From positions 1 through 32,508 of the forward strand of contig JAHCBA010000056.1 of NCBI GenBank assembly GCA_019634625.1: a DNA stretch of 32,508 nucleotides, given 5' to 3'. Below the pieces are notes generated by a model, which made no database searches, was not told the origin of the DNA, and was given only the letters and a program-made list of their open reading frames with translations. Shown in pieces: positions 1-7,673 of this stretch. Both the position numbers and the translations under genes were made by a program. Each line of letters opens with the position of its first letter. The stretch's first letter is position 1. This DNA comes from Verrucomicrobiia bacterium (lineage in GTDB: Bacteria; Verrucomicrobiota; Verrucomicrobiia; Limisphaerales; CAIMTB01).

Positions 1-128
1 TGATGGAGGATGTTGAGGAGCTTGTGCTTGGCGGAATCGTCGAGGAGGGGAAGGCGGCCGGCGACGCGGGACATGCAGTGGTACGTCGCGGGGAGGGAGG
101 GATCGGCCGTGATACGAGGGATTCTCAT
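1..128 (-). CDS. REP-associated tyrosine transposase, N-terminal part (cut by window edge)
   Basis: Reading the minus strand from an ATG at 128 gives 42 codons that stay open to the window edge. The peptide starts MRIPRITADPSLPATYHCMS and continues RVAGRLPLLDDSAKHKLLNI. This resembles the opening of the IS200/IS605-like Y1 transposases called RAYTs, in which a 'YHCMSR' beta strand is followed by a 'D..AK..L' helix. RAYTs are single-stranded DNA nucleases associated with dispersed palindromic repeats. The HUH motif and catalytic tyrosine would lie further left, outside the window. No Shine-Dalgarno motif precedes the ATG. A repeat arm at 219-249 stands about 90 bases upstream. The family call comes from pattern recognition on a short fragment; whether the full gene is intact cannot be judged here. 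Confidence 0.65.
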   Translation of the reverse strand, partial: MRIPRITADPSLPATYHCMSRVAGRLPLLDDSAKHKLLNILH

Positions 129-484
129 CGGGTGATGCGTGAAAGGTGCCGGGGAGGAGTGGGAGGCGGATGTGGTTGAACAGAATGGCGGAATGAGAGT
201 GATCGACGGGATTGAAGAGATCAACAAAAAATACCTGTCCCACTATCAAGCTAGCTCCGCGAGTCCACAAAGCACCCCACCATTGCGGCCGCGTGGAACT
301 CGGCTCCCGGATGCCACGCTTCGCGACGCTCGCACCTCATTCCAGGACTCCGGGACGCCACGGCTACACGGTGGGGACTGGTGTTGGGCTGGTGCAATGT
401 CTACGATGCAGGGAGGGGGGTCGTCTCGGGGAAGATGACGGGATACAGGAATGAGGTGCTTGTGACGATATTTCCAATTGGGCG
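129..484. other. Intergenic region without a convincing gene
   Basis: These 356 bases separate the left-edge transposase from the LOG-family gene. The transposase leader and its terminal repeat occupy about 166-249. The rest (about 255-440) contains GC-rich text such as GGAACTCGGCTCCCGG and CTTCGCGACGCTCGC. It has the look of another dispersed non-coding repeat, but no second copy exists in this window. The short open frames here have no recognisable protein features, and no terminator or promoter is convincing. Confidence 0.5.
166..249 (-). repeat. RAYT leader with terminal 31-base repeat arm
   Basis: The arm at 219-249 starts GATCAACA and ends CCTGTCCCACTATCAA. It has the same layout as the reverse arms at 12133-12163, 17497-17527 and 22387-22417: TCAACA or TCAnnA, then about eight bases, then a CC-GTC-like block and an A/T-rich end. 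Inward of it, GCGGATG followed by TTGAACAGAA (about 168-186) matches GCGGATC followed by TTCAACAGAA in the 11997-12163 island. The stretch therefore appears homologous to those islands over roughly 85 bases, although divergent. Its position just upstream of the transposase start suggests it is one end of that element. Confidence 0.5.
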
Positions 485-1189
485 ATGAGTATGCATCACG
501 CGATGAATGGGAACGGGAACCACCGATTTTGGGAGGAGGATCCGTGGCGGGTGCTGCGGATCATGTCGGAGTTTGTGGATTCGTTTGAGGAGATGTCCCA
601 GGTGCCGCCGGGGATCACGATCTTCGGTTCGGCACGGACTCCGGAGGCGGACGGCGGATACCAGTCGGCGCGGGAGCTGGGTCACAAGCTGGCGAAGCAC
701 GGGTTTTCGGTGATCACGGGGGGAGGGCCGGGGATCATGGAGGCGGCGAACCGGGGGGCGTCGGAGGTGGATCGGGCGTTGAGCGTGGGGCTGAGCATCG
801 AGTTGCCGTCGGAACAGGCTCCCAACCGGTACGCGGGGGTGCAGGTGGATTTCCGGTATTTCTTCGCGCGAAAGGTGTGTCTGGCGAAGTACAGCACGGG
901 GTTTGTGTTTTTCCCGGGAGGGTTTGGGACGCTGGATGAGTTTGGGGAACTGATCACGCTGGTGCAGACCCAGCGGATTCCGCGGTTCCCGCTGGTGCTG
1001 TTCGGGCGTGGGTACTGGGAGGGGCTGGTGCGGTGGATCAACGACACGCTGTTGACGAGCGGGATGATCTCCGCGGGGGACAACGCGTTGTTTCATGTCA
1101 CGGACTCCGTGGATGAAACGGTGGACTGGTTCCTGGATTTCCGGCGGGAGATGGGGACGCCGCGGAAGGCACCGCGGGCGTTCCGGTAG
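485..1189 (+). CDS. LOG-family (TIGR00730-type) Rossmann-fold protein
   Basis: The 234-residue protein belongs to the LOG / 'lysine decarboxylase-like' family. Characterised members are cytokinin riboside 5'-monophosphate phosphoribohydrolases or related nucleotide 5'-monophosphate nucleosidases. Two diagnostic motifs are clear: GGGPGIMEAANRGA at residues 79-92, and PGGFGTLDE at 144-152, the PGGxGTxxE signature holding the catalytic glutamate. The 'ARK' at 128-130 matches the conserved R-K pair before that motif. An N-terminal extension of about 40 residues, HRFWEEDPWRVLRIMSEFVD, is usual in the longer bacterial members. Alternative in-frame ATGs lie at 491 and 503, and no Shine-Dalgarno sequence decides between them. 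The gene stands 67 bases before the peptidase gene and may be cotranscribed. Family membership is secure; the physiological substrate is unknown. Confidence 0.9.
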   Translation: MSMHHAMNGNGNHRFWEEDPWRVLRIMSEFVDSFEEMSQVPPGITIFGSARTPEADGGYQSARELGHKLAKHGFSVITGGGPGIMEAANRGASEVDRALSVGLSIELPSEQAPNRYAGVQVDFRYFFARKVCLAKYSTGFVFFPGGFGTLDEFGELITLVQTQRIPRFPLVLFGRGYWEGLVRWINDTLLTSGMISAGDNALFHVTDSVDETVDWFLDFRREMGTPRKAPRAFR

Positions 1190-1256
1190 CGGCGATGGGA
1201 GGGTTGGCTGGAACGGATCCGATTCCGGGACAAGCGGTTAGCCGGACGATTGCCAG

Positions 1257-2555
1257 ATGGCGGGAACTCGCCACGCTGGGGCGGTGCACGAAGTGACACG
1301 GTTGGGGAACGGGCTGACGGTGGTGACCGCTGCGATGCCGCACATGGCGAGCGTGAGCGTGGGGTTGTGGATCGGGGTGGGTGGCCGCCACGAGCCGGAC
1401 CGGTTGAACGGGGTGGCGCACTTCATCGAGCACATGCTGTTCAAGGGGACCGAGCGCCGATCGGCGCACCGGATTTCGCAGGATGTCGAGGGGATCGGTG
1501 GGTACCTGAACGCGTTCACGAGCGAGGATCACACCTGCTTCTATTCGAAGGCGCTGCGGCACCGGTACGAGGATCTGCTCGAGGTGTTGTTCGACATGCT
1601 GCTGCATTCCCGGTTCGACCCCGGGGACATCCGGCGGGAGCGGGAGGTGATCCGGGAGGAGGTGGCCATGTACCTGGACCAGCCGCAGCAGCATGTGCAG
1701 GAGTTGTTCAATGAGATCATGTGGCCGGACCATGCGCTGGGGCGGCCGTTGACGGGCACGTTTGGATCGATTGCGCGGATTGGGCGACGGGAGTTGCGGA
1801 CGTTCCTCGGGCGGCATTACACCGCGCCCGCGGCGGTGGTGGCGGCGGCGGGGGCGCTGGAGCACCAGGCGATCGTCCGGTCGGTGCGGCGGTTGTCCCG
1901 ACACTGGCCTGCGGAGGCGGGGCCGCGCGGGGAGCCGTTCCACGGCGGTTGTCCGAGTCCGCGCATCCGGCTGTTCACAAAGAAGACGGAGCAATCCCAG
2001 GTGGCGCTGGGGTTCCGGGCGTATTCGAGGCACGACCCACGGCGGTATGCGCTCCGGCTGCTGAACATCATCCTGGGGGAGAACATGAGTTCCCGGCTGT
2101 TTCAGATTGTGCGGGAGGACCGGGGGCTGGTGTATTCGATCTACTCGACGCCGAGCTTCTGGGAAGACGTGGGGGATCTGGTGATTTCGGCAGGACTGGA
2201 TGCGGAGAAGATCGAACCGGTGATCCGGCTGGTGATGCGGGAGCTGCGGCGGTTGACGGTCGAGAAGGTGGGCCGGGCGGAACTGCGCCGGGCGCATGAC
2301 TACGCGCTGGGCCAGATGGAGCTGAGCCTGGAGAACACGGAGCACCGGATGATGTGGCTGGGGGAGCAGATGGTGACCACGGGGCAACTGATGCCGTTCG
2401 ACCAGGTTCGTGCCGAGCTGGCGCGGGTCAATGGGACGGCACTGCGCGAGGTCGCACGGGATTTGTTCCAACCGGAGCGGAGCGCACTGGCGGTGGTGAG
2501 TCCATGGCGGTCGGACCGGCCGTTGCAGCGGGCGATGGCGGAGGGATTTGCCTGA
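1257..2555 (+). CDS. M16 family zinc metallopeptidase (insulinase/processing-peptidase type)
   Basis: This 432-residue protein has the one-chain, two-half layout of bacterial M16B peptidases. The inverted zinc motif HFIEH is at residues 55-59, with a downstream glutamate ligand at about E134/E135 in REVIREEVAM, matching the family's HxxEH-(about 75)-E pattern. The C-terminal half carries the 'R.Y.L.LLN.ILG.NMSSRLFQ.VRE..GLVYSI' region typical of the substrate-binding partner domain. No signal peptide is visible, so it is probably cytoplasmic. Such enzymes degrade unfolded peptides; a precursor-processing role is possible but not shown. The stop is only two bases before the pabB start, so the two are probably translated from one message. 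The ATG at 1257 places the first strand (VTRLGNGLTVVT) near residue 12, as expected. Confidence 0.9.
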   Translation: MAGTRHAGAVHEVTRLGNGLTVVTAAMPHMASVSVGLWIGVGGRHEPDRLNGVAHFIEHMLFKGTERRSAHRISQDVEGIGGYLNAFTSEDHTCFYSKALRHRYEDLLEVLFDMLLHSRFDPGDIRREREVIREEVAMYLDQPQQHVQELFNEIMWPDHALGRPLTGTFGSIARIGRRELRTFLGRHYTAPAAVVAAAGALEHQAIVRSVRRLSRHWPAEAGPRGEPFHGGCPSPRIRLFTKKTEQSQVALGFRAYSRHDPRRYALRLLNIILGENMSSRLFQIVREDRGLVYSIYSTPSFWEDVGDLVISAGLDAEKIEPVIRLVMRELRRLTVEKVGRAELRRAHDYALGQMELSLENTEHRMMWLGEQMVTTGQLMPFDQVRAELARVNGTALREVARDLFQPERSALAVVSPWRSDRPLQRAMAEGFA

Positions 2556-2557
2556 CC

Positions 2558-4024
2558 ATGGATCCGGTCATCCCCCATTCCACGAGGCACACGCCCGAGT
2601 CGCTGGCGGCGCGTTTTCGCGGGGAACGGGACTGGATGCTGCTGCGGAGCCGCTGCTTCGAGTATCCGCAGGCGCGGTACTCGTTCCTGGCGGCGCGGCC
2701 GTTTCTCACATTTCGGGCGTATGGATCGCGGGGGGAGTTGGGTCGCGAAGGGCGGGTGGCGGACGTGATGTTCGGGAATCCCTGGCGGATGATCGAGGGA
2801 CTCATGGCGCGCTACGAGCTGCTGGATGAGATCGACCTGCCGTTTCCGCTGGGGGGGGCGTTTGGATTCTGGGGGTACGACTTGCGGGTGTACGTCGAGC
2901 CGCGGCTGCGCCGGGGAGCCGCGGCGGACCTGGATCTGCCCGACGCATGGCTTGGATTCTATGACAGCCTGGTGGTCTTCGACCATCGGGTGGACCGGAC
3001 GTACATCGTCTCGACGGGCCTGATGCCGGATGGTTCCCGGGATCCGGTCCGTGCACGCCAGGCGGCCGAGGCATGGCGCCGTCATCTCGATTCGGAACCT
3101 GCGGGGGAACCGGTATTGGAATCCGGGTCGGGCCGGATGGAATGGCCGGGAGGGGAGGTGGCGGTTTCGAACCTGGACCGGGAGGGGTATGTGTCGCGGG
3201 TCGAACGGGCGCGGCGGTACATCCGGTCGGGGGACATTTACCAGGTGAATCTGGCGCAGCGCTGGGGGGCGCCGCTGGGGGAGGAGGGGTGGGTCCACTG
3301 GCTGCGGCTGGCGGAGCGTTCGCCGTCGCCGTTCGGGGCGTTTCTGGAGGCGGGAGATTTCGCGCTGGCGTCGGTGTCGCCCGAACTCTTTCTGAAGATG
3401 AGCGGCCGGCAGGTGGTGACGCGGCCGATCAAGGGGACGCGACCGCGGGCGGCGGATCCGGATCTTGACGCGCGGTGGACGTTCGACCTGCAGACCAGTC
3501 CGAAGGAGGTGGCGGAACTGGTGATGATCACGGATTTGCTGCGGAACGACCTGGGCCGGATGTGCGAGTACGGGACGATTCGAGTTCCGGACTTGTTGCG
3601 GCTGGAGCGGTTTTCGCAGGTGCAGCATCTGGTGTCCACGGTCGAGGGCCGGCTACGTCCTGAGGTGACGCATCTGGCGGCGCTGGAGCATGCCTTTCCC
3701 GGGGGGAGCATTACGGGGGCGCCGAAGATCCGGGCGATGGAGGTGATCGACGAACTCGAGCCGGTGGGACGGGGGCCGTACACGGGGTGTGGCGGGTATC
3801 TGGGATTCAACCAGGAGAGCCAGGTGAACCTGCTGATCCGGACGAGCGTGATTGAGAACGGGCGGGCCTGGTATCACGCCGGGGCGGGGATCGTGGCCGA
3901 CTCGGATGCGGGGGCGGAGTACGAGGAGACACGGATCAAGGCCAGGGCCTTTCGGGAGGTGACAGGGATGGACCCGGTGGTTCGCGGTCCGTCCTGGCCG
4001 GCGCATGGGGCCGGGCAGCGATGA
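2558..4024 (+). CDS. pabB: Aminodeoxychorismate synthase component I (PabB)
   Basis: The 488-residue enzyme belongs to the chorismate-binding superfamily. The lysine of RPIKGTRPR (K292) is the PabB hallmark: PIKGT is used for aminodeoxychorismate synthesis, where anthranilate synthase has PIAGT. The C-terminal domain also shows SGDIYQVNLAQR (224-235), TSPKEVAELVMITDLLRNDLG (first half 313-325) and the FPGGSITGAPK motif (380-390). With ammonia from a PabA glutaminase it makes 4-amino-4-deoxychorismate for folate. No pabA is seen here. The frame is open upstream of 2558, but that stretch overlaps the peptidase gene. The ATG at 2558 follows the peptidase stop directly and has GGAGGG about 12 bases upstream. 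The stop overlaps the next start as ATGA, indicating translational coupling with pabC. Confidence 0.92.
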   Translation: MDPVIPHSTRHTPESLAARFRGERDWMLLRSRCFEYPQARYSFLAARPFLTFRAYGSRGELGREGRVADVMFGNPWRMIEGLMARYELLDEIDLPFPLGGAFGFWGYDLRVYVEPRLRRGAAADLDLPDAWLGFYDSLVVFDHRVDRTYIVSTGLMPDGSRDPVRARQAAEAWRRHLDSEPAGEPVLESGSGRMEWPGGEVAVSNLDREGYVSRVERARRYIRSGDIYQVNLAQRWGAPLGEEGWVHWLRLAERSPSPFGAFLEAGDFALASVSPELFLKMSGRQVVTRPIKGTRPRAADPDLDARWTFDLQTSPKEVAELVMITDLLRNDLGRMCEYGTIRVPDLLRLERFSQVQHLVSTVEGRLRPEVTHLAALEHAFPGGSITGAPKIRAMEVIDELEPVGRGPYTGCGGYLGFNQESQVNLLIRTSVIENGRAWYHAGAGIVADSDAGAEYEETRIKARAFREVTGMDPVVRGPSWPAHGAGQR

Positions 4025-4869
4025 CGGTGTATCTCCAGGACCGTTTTGTGCGGGAGGCGGAGGCGCGGGTCTCGGTGTTTGACCGGGGCTTTCTGTATGG
4101 GGACGGGTTGTTCGAGACGGTGCGGGCGTACGGGGGACGGCTGTTTCTGTGGGAGGGCCATTGGGAGCGATTGGTGGCGGGGGCGGGGATGTTGGGAATC
4201 CCGCTGCCGGGAACGGGGCCGGCCTTGCGGGAGGTGGCCGGGGAACTGCTGCGGCGGAACGGGCATGGGGATGGGACGGTGCGGATCCAGGTCACGCGGG
4301 GTCCGGGGGTGCGGGGGTATTCGCCACGGGGAGCGGGGCCCCCGACGCTGGTGATCACGACCCATCCTGCTGCGCCGCTGGAGGCGCCGTTCCCGGGTCC
4401 GTGGCGGCTGCGGACGGCGAGCCTGCGGTTATGGAGCGGCGATCCGACGGTCTGTGCGAAGACAACGAGCAAGCTGTTGCAGGTGCTGGCGCGGGCGGAG
4501 GCGGAGGCGGAGGGCGCGGATGAGGCGCTGCTGTTGAATGATCGCGGCGAGGTGGCGGAGACGGCGGCGGGGAACGTCTTCTGGTTCGAGGGGGGGCGGT
4601 GGTGCACCCCGATGCTGGAGTCGGGCGGGCTGGCGGGCGTGACGCGGCGGTGGATGTTGGGGCTGCTGGGTCGCCTGGGATGGCCGCATGCCGAGGTGCG
4701 GCGGGGGGTGGAGGGGTGGCGGGAGGTGGAGGCGGTGTTTGTGACCCTGAGCAGTCACGGGCTGGTGGCGGTGTCGGAATGGGATGGGCATCGGTGGCCG
4801 GCGGACCCCCGGATCGGTCGGTTGCAGGAGGGGTACCGGGAAGCGGTGCGGTCCATTCTTTCCCATTGA
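4021..4869 (+). CDS. pabC: Class IV PLP aminotransferase-fold enzyme, probable 4-amino-4-deoxychorismate lyase (PabC)
   Basis: The 282-residue protein is a fold-type IV PLP enzyme. FDRGFLYGDGLFET (20-33) is the family's N-terminal signature. K147 in AKTTSKLLQVL sits where PabC and related enzymes form the Schiff base. EVAETAAGNVFW matches the conserved E.sE...sNlF block near the phosphate site. The branched-chain and D-amino-acid aminotransferases share this fold, so sequence alone would leave the reaction open. The 4-base overlap with pabB makes the lyase, which cuts aminodeoxychorismate into 4-aminobenzoate and pyruvate, by far the likeliest. Together with folB nearby on the other strand this forms a loose folate-biosynthesis neighbourhood. 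Confidence 0.88.
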   Translation: MTVYLQDRFVREAEARVSVFDRGFLYGDGLFETVRAYGGRLFLWEGHWERLVAGAGMLGIPLPGTGPALREVAGELLRRNGHGDGTVRIQVTRGPGVRGYSPRGAGPPTLVITTHPAAPLEAPFPGPWRLRTASLRLWSGDPTVCAKTTSKLLQVLARAEAEAEGADEALLLNDRGEVAETAAGNVFWFEGGRWCTPMLESGGLAGVTRRWMLGLLGRLGWPHAEVRRGVEGWREVEAVFVTLSSHGLVAVSEWDGHRWPADPRIGRLQEGYREAVRSILSH

Positions 4870-4905
4870 AGGGCGCGGGCGGGGACATGATGCTGCCGCG
4901 CAGCC

Positions 4906-5727
4906 ATGTTCGCTTTGCTTGCGCAAGCCGCCTGGGAATCGCAACCGGAGATTCCCGTCGGGTTTCAGGGTGATGCGGTGGCCTACTCGCTTCTTCTGCT
5001 TCTGGCGGCGGTGATTGTGCTGGGGGCGATCTGCCTGTTGTTCACGCTGCATTTCCTGGCGCAGCGGCGGGGGGAGATGCCGGTGACTGAGGCACCGGCG
5101 GCGGAGCGGCCGGATGCTTCCGTGGCCTGGCGGAACAACGGGGTGTTGCTGGTGCCGGCTCGATGGATGGCAGTGCGGGCCACCACGGTGCGCGAGGTGC
5201 GCAATGCGCTGCGGTTGTCGCGGGCCACGCCCTGTTCGATCGAGGACGGCCTGGCCGGGAACCATCAGCAGGCGTTGTTCCTGGCGCCACCGGTCAACGG
5301 TTGGGTGTTGATCACGGGGCCGGGCGTTCCGGACCCGGCCATCGACATCGACGAGGTGTACCACTTGCTGCGGGCGCTGAGCATCAAGCTGGGTTCGGCC
5401 CAGTTTTTCGGGTTCAACCGGGGTCTTGGGCACCACGGCTGGGCCTGGGCGCGCGGGGGCGGGGTGGTGCGGGCTTTTGCCTGGGTGGACGGCACGGTCT
5501 GGAACGAGGGTGTTCCCACGCCGGCCGAGCAGTCGCTGCGAATGCGGTGTCCGACCTACGACGATCCGGCGCCGCGGAGCGCCATGGCGCGGCAGGGGAT
5601 CCTGACCAACATCGACAAGGTTCCCCTGCTGGCGGCCCGATGGAGCATCGACCCGGTGAGTGTCCACCAGCAGTTGCCGAATGGGATCGGGGTGTCGGGG
5701 GAGTTCACGCGGGTGCGATCGTCCTGA
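4906..5727 (+). CDS. Membrane-anchored protein of unknown function
   Basis: I do not recognise this 273-residue protein. One strong hydrophobic helix spans about residues 27-51 (AYSLLLLLAAVIVLGAICLL). It is followed by a soluble domain rich in W, G and V, with segments such as VPARWMAVRATTVREVRNAL, FLAPPVNGWVLITGPGVPD and HHGWAWARGGGVVRAFAW. The short N-terminus before the helix suggests a single-span protein with the large domain on one side of the membrane; orientation is unclear. It starts 36 bases after pabC in the same direction and could be the last gene of that unit. Codon use matches its neighbours, so it is probably real. No catalytic motif is visible. Confidence 0.75.
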   Translation: MFALLAQAAWESQPEIPVGFQGDAVAYSLLLLLAAVIVLGAICLLFTLHFLAQRRGEMPVTEAPAAERPDASVAWRNNGVLLVPARWMAVRATTVREVRNALRLSRATPCSIEDGLAGNHQQALFLAPPVNGWVLITGPGVPDPAIDIDEVYHLLRALSIKLGSAQFFGFNRGLGHHGWAWARGGGVVRAFAWVDGTVWNEGVPTPAEQSLRMRCPTYDDPAPRSAMARQGILTNIDKVPLLAARWSIDPVSVHQQLPNGIGVSGEFTRVRSS

Positions 5728-5765
5728 TCCGCGGGAGAATGGGGGTACCGGGGGGCTGGGCGGCT

Positions 5766-6128
5766 TCAAGGGGCCTGGCCGGCGGGTCGTTGAACCCGGA
5801 CGCTGACATGCCGGGCGTGGGGCAGGATGAACTTCTTCACTTCGACCGTGACGGAGGGAACGCCGAATCGTGTGCGGGCGCCCTCGGCGATTTCGACGGC
5901 CAGCGTTTCGATGAGTTTCCATTGGCGGCCTTCGCCGAGCGAGCGGACCCAGAGGCTTACGGCGTGGTAATCGACGGTCCGTTCGAGGTCGTCGGCTGCG
6001 GCCGCGGCGGAGAGGTCGAGGTGCAGTTCCAGGGTGAGGGACAGGCGCTGGGGACGGGCGCGTTCGGTGTCGGGAACGCCGATGTGGAAGAGCACCTCCA
6101 GGTCGTGGATCAGGATGCGGTCGGGCAT
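5766..6128 (-). CDS. folB: Dihydroneopterin aldolase (FolB)
   Basis: The 120-residue protein has the length and motifs of FolB, which converts 7,8-dihydroneopterin to 6-hydroxymethyl-7,8-dihydropterin and glycolaldehyde in folate synthesis. It begins MPDRILIHDLEVLFHIGVPD like the family. Key positions coincide with well-studied FolB numbering: E22 in the TER motif, Y54 in TVDYHAV, E74 in LIETLA, and a lysine in VEVKKF (K98/K99). FolB works as a ring-shaped homo-oligomer in the cytoplasm. Immediately upstream of the ATG, where a ribosome binding site would lie, is a 112-base heptanucleotide array ending five bases before the start codon. The gene converges with the unknown gene ending at 5727, and its product would act in the pathway fed by pabB/pabC. 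Confidence 0.9.
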   Translation of the reverse strand: MPDRILIHDLEVLFHIGVPDTERARPQRLSLTLELHLDLSAAAAADDLERTVDYHAVSLWVRSLGEGRQWKLIETLAVEIAEGARTRFGVPSVTVEVKKFILPHARHVSVRVQRPAGQAP

Positions 6129-6133
6129 GGGAT

Positions 6134-6245
6134 GGCGAATGGCGAATGGCGAATGGCGAATGGCGAATGGCGAATGGCGAATGGCGAATGGCGAGTGGCG
6201 AGTGGCGAGTGGCGAGTGGCGAGTGGCGAGTGGCGAGTGGCGAGT
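6134..6245. repeat. Two-block heptanucleotide tandem array in the folB leader
   Basis: Eight copies of GGCGAAT (6134-6189) are followed without interruption by eight copies of GGCGAGT (6190-6245). The two blocks differ by one A-to-G transition. On the folB sense strand the order is eight ACTCGCC then eight ATTCGCC, ending five bases before the folB ATG. Seven is not a multiple of three and neither unit creates a stop in any frame, which explains the open frames running through it. Copy number could vary by slippage. Confidence 0.95.
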
Positions 6246-6271
6246 GGTGTGCCTGCGGGTTCGAGTACGAG

Positions 6272-6346
6272 TACCGCCCTTCGGGCTGAGTACGAGTTTC
6301 CACGAGGGTTGGCGGGTGCGGGTTCCGAAAGCCAGGGATGCGCCCG
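6272..6346. repeat. Dispersed element of about 77 bases headed by a GCCC hairpin, copy 1
   Basis: It begins TACCGCCCTTCGGGCTGAGT, where GCCC-TTC-GGGC can form a tight hairpin. It continues ACGAGT, CACGAGGGTTGG and GGTTCCG and ends GGATGCGCCCG. Copies 2 (12266-12342) and 3 (22506-22582) share the same order of blocks. This copy starts 26 bases after the heptanucleotide array, between folB and the HAD-Nudix gene. Confidence 0.75.
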
Positions 6347-6383
6347 CCGTTCCCCCGTTCCCGGATTCGCGATTCGCCCGGAT

Positions 6384-7490
6384 TCACGAGCCGGGCGGGA
6401 GCGGGGGCACGAGGGGCCCGGGTTGGGCGAGGGCGTTGAGGAGGATCCGGGTGGGTTCGTTGAGGTCCATGGCGAGCGCCTCGGCGGGGGTGACCCAGCG
6501 GAATGACTGGGCTTCATCGTTGAGGCGGACGTCGGGGTTGCCTGGGGCGTGGCAGCGGTAATTGAGGAGGACGAAATGTTCCTCCCGGTAGAATTCGGGG
6601 GAGCGGATGCAGTCCTGGACGAGGACGAAGCGGGGGGCGTCCACATCGAGGCCGGTTTCCTCGCGGAGTTCGCGGCGCAGGGCGTCTTCGCTGGTTTCGC
6701 CGAATTCGACTTTGCCGCCGGGGATGCCCCAGCGGCTGGACCATTTGTGGGTGCGGATCATGAGGACGCGGCCGTCGTCGCGGAAGATGGCAGCGCCGAC
6801 GGTGACGATGGGGCGGCGGCGGGCGGGATCGGTGGAGGCGGGGGCGGAGGGGTTGGGGAGATCGAGGTGATGGCGGGAAAGGATGGCCTGGAGTTCGCCG
6901 AGGTGCTCCACGACGAGATCGGGTCCGGCGGCGCGCAGGCGGTTGGAGGCGGTGTAGCCGGTCAGGACGGCGACGCTGCGGACGCCACCGTGGCGGGCGG
7001 TTTCGATGTCATGTTCCATGTCCCCGATGAAGAGGGTTTCGTCGGGGAGCCAGGCATGGGAATCGAGGAGGGCGTGGATCTGGCGGCGTTTGTCCCAGAC
7101 GCCGAGGTAGGGATGGTCGAGGTAGCGATCGAAGCCGATGGCGCGGGTCTGCACGGCGAAGTGGTCGGGGTGCATGGTGCTGAGGAGGGCGGTCCGGAGC
7201 TGGCGGGCGCGGCAGAACTCGAGGAAGGCGCGGGCATGGGGGAGTTCGCGGACGGAGTGCTGCACCTCGCGGAAGCGGGCATGGAACCACTCCTCGAGGC
7301 GGTCCATGGGAACATCGGGGGTATGGGTCTGGTAGAACCCGGTGAAGGGGAGGGTGAATTCGTCGCGGAACCGTTCGAGGGAGATGGGTTCCCGGCCGGC
7401 CTGGCGCAGGACGTGATTGGTGGCTTCCCAGACGGCGGGGAGATCGTCCACGAGGGTCCCCGACCAGTCGAAGATCACGTTGCGGATCAC
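6384..7490 (-). CDS. HAD-family hydrolase fused to a Nudix hydrolase
   Basis: One 368-residue chain joins two hydrolases. The N-terminal part (1 to about 210) is a HAD phosphatase: nucleophile D8 in DWSGTL, motif II S104 in LLST, motif III lysine about K134 in WDKRRQI, and motif IV D157/D161 in GDMEHD. After a Pro/Ala linker (about 211-225), the C-terminal part is a Nudix domain with a perfect box at 259-281 (GX5EX7REUXEEXGU). The HAD half probably removes phosphate from a small metabolite; the Nudix half probably splits a nucleoside diphosphate derivative. In motif I the usual second aspartate is serine (DWS), which recalls the DWAGT of phosphonatases. The GTG at 7490 puts the HAD strand at the N-terminus as usual; an ATG at 7544 would add 18 residues. 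Neither has a Shine-Dalgarno motif. Confidence 0.85.
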   Translation of the reverse strand: MIRNVIFDWSGTLVDDLPAVWEATNHVLRQAGREPISLERFRDEFTLPFTGFYQTHTPDVPMDRLEEWFHARFREVQHSVRELPHARAFLEFCRARQLRTALLSTMHPDHFAVQTRAIGFDRYLDHPYLGVWDKRRQIHALLDSHAWLPDETLFIGDMEHDIETARHGGVRSVAVLTGYTASNRLRAAGPDLVVEHLGELQAILSRHHLDLPNPSAPASTDPARRRPIVTVGAAIFRDDGRVLMIRTHKWSSRWGIPGGKVEFGETSEDALRRELREETGLDVDAPRFVLVQDCIRSPEFYREEHFVLLNYRCHAPGNPDVRLNDEAQSFRWVTPAEALAMDLNEPTRILLNALAQPGPLVPPLPPGS

Positions 7491-7673
7491 GGGGCGGAGG
7501 GTAACAGGGCTGGTAAACGGGGCCAAGCGGCGCATCCGGTGCATCCCGGAGTTGTGGGTGAGGAGGCAGCGAATCGGAGGGACGAGCTCTGCGAGTCCTC
7601 AACCCGACGCTCCACGCGGTTGCGGCCTCGTTTCCGTTGCCTCGGGGCCCGGGGGGGCCTTCCAATGGGGCCG

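Noticed and set aside
255-440. Small proteins in the gap before the LOG-family gene
   Set aside because: Short overlapping frames, no recognisable features, and composition that looks like a non-coding repeat.
6110-6646. A protein containing repeated HSPLATR / HSPFAIR units
   Set aside because: This is translation of the intergenic heptanucleotide array; the frame also runs through the hairpin-headed repeat and overlaps the HAD-Nudix gene out of frame.
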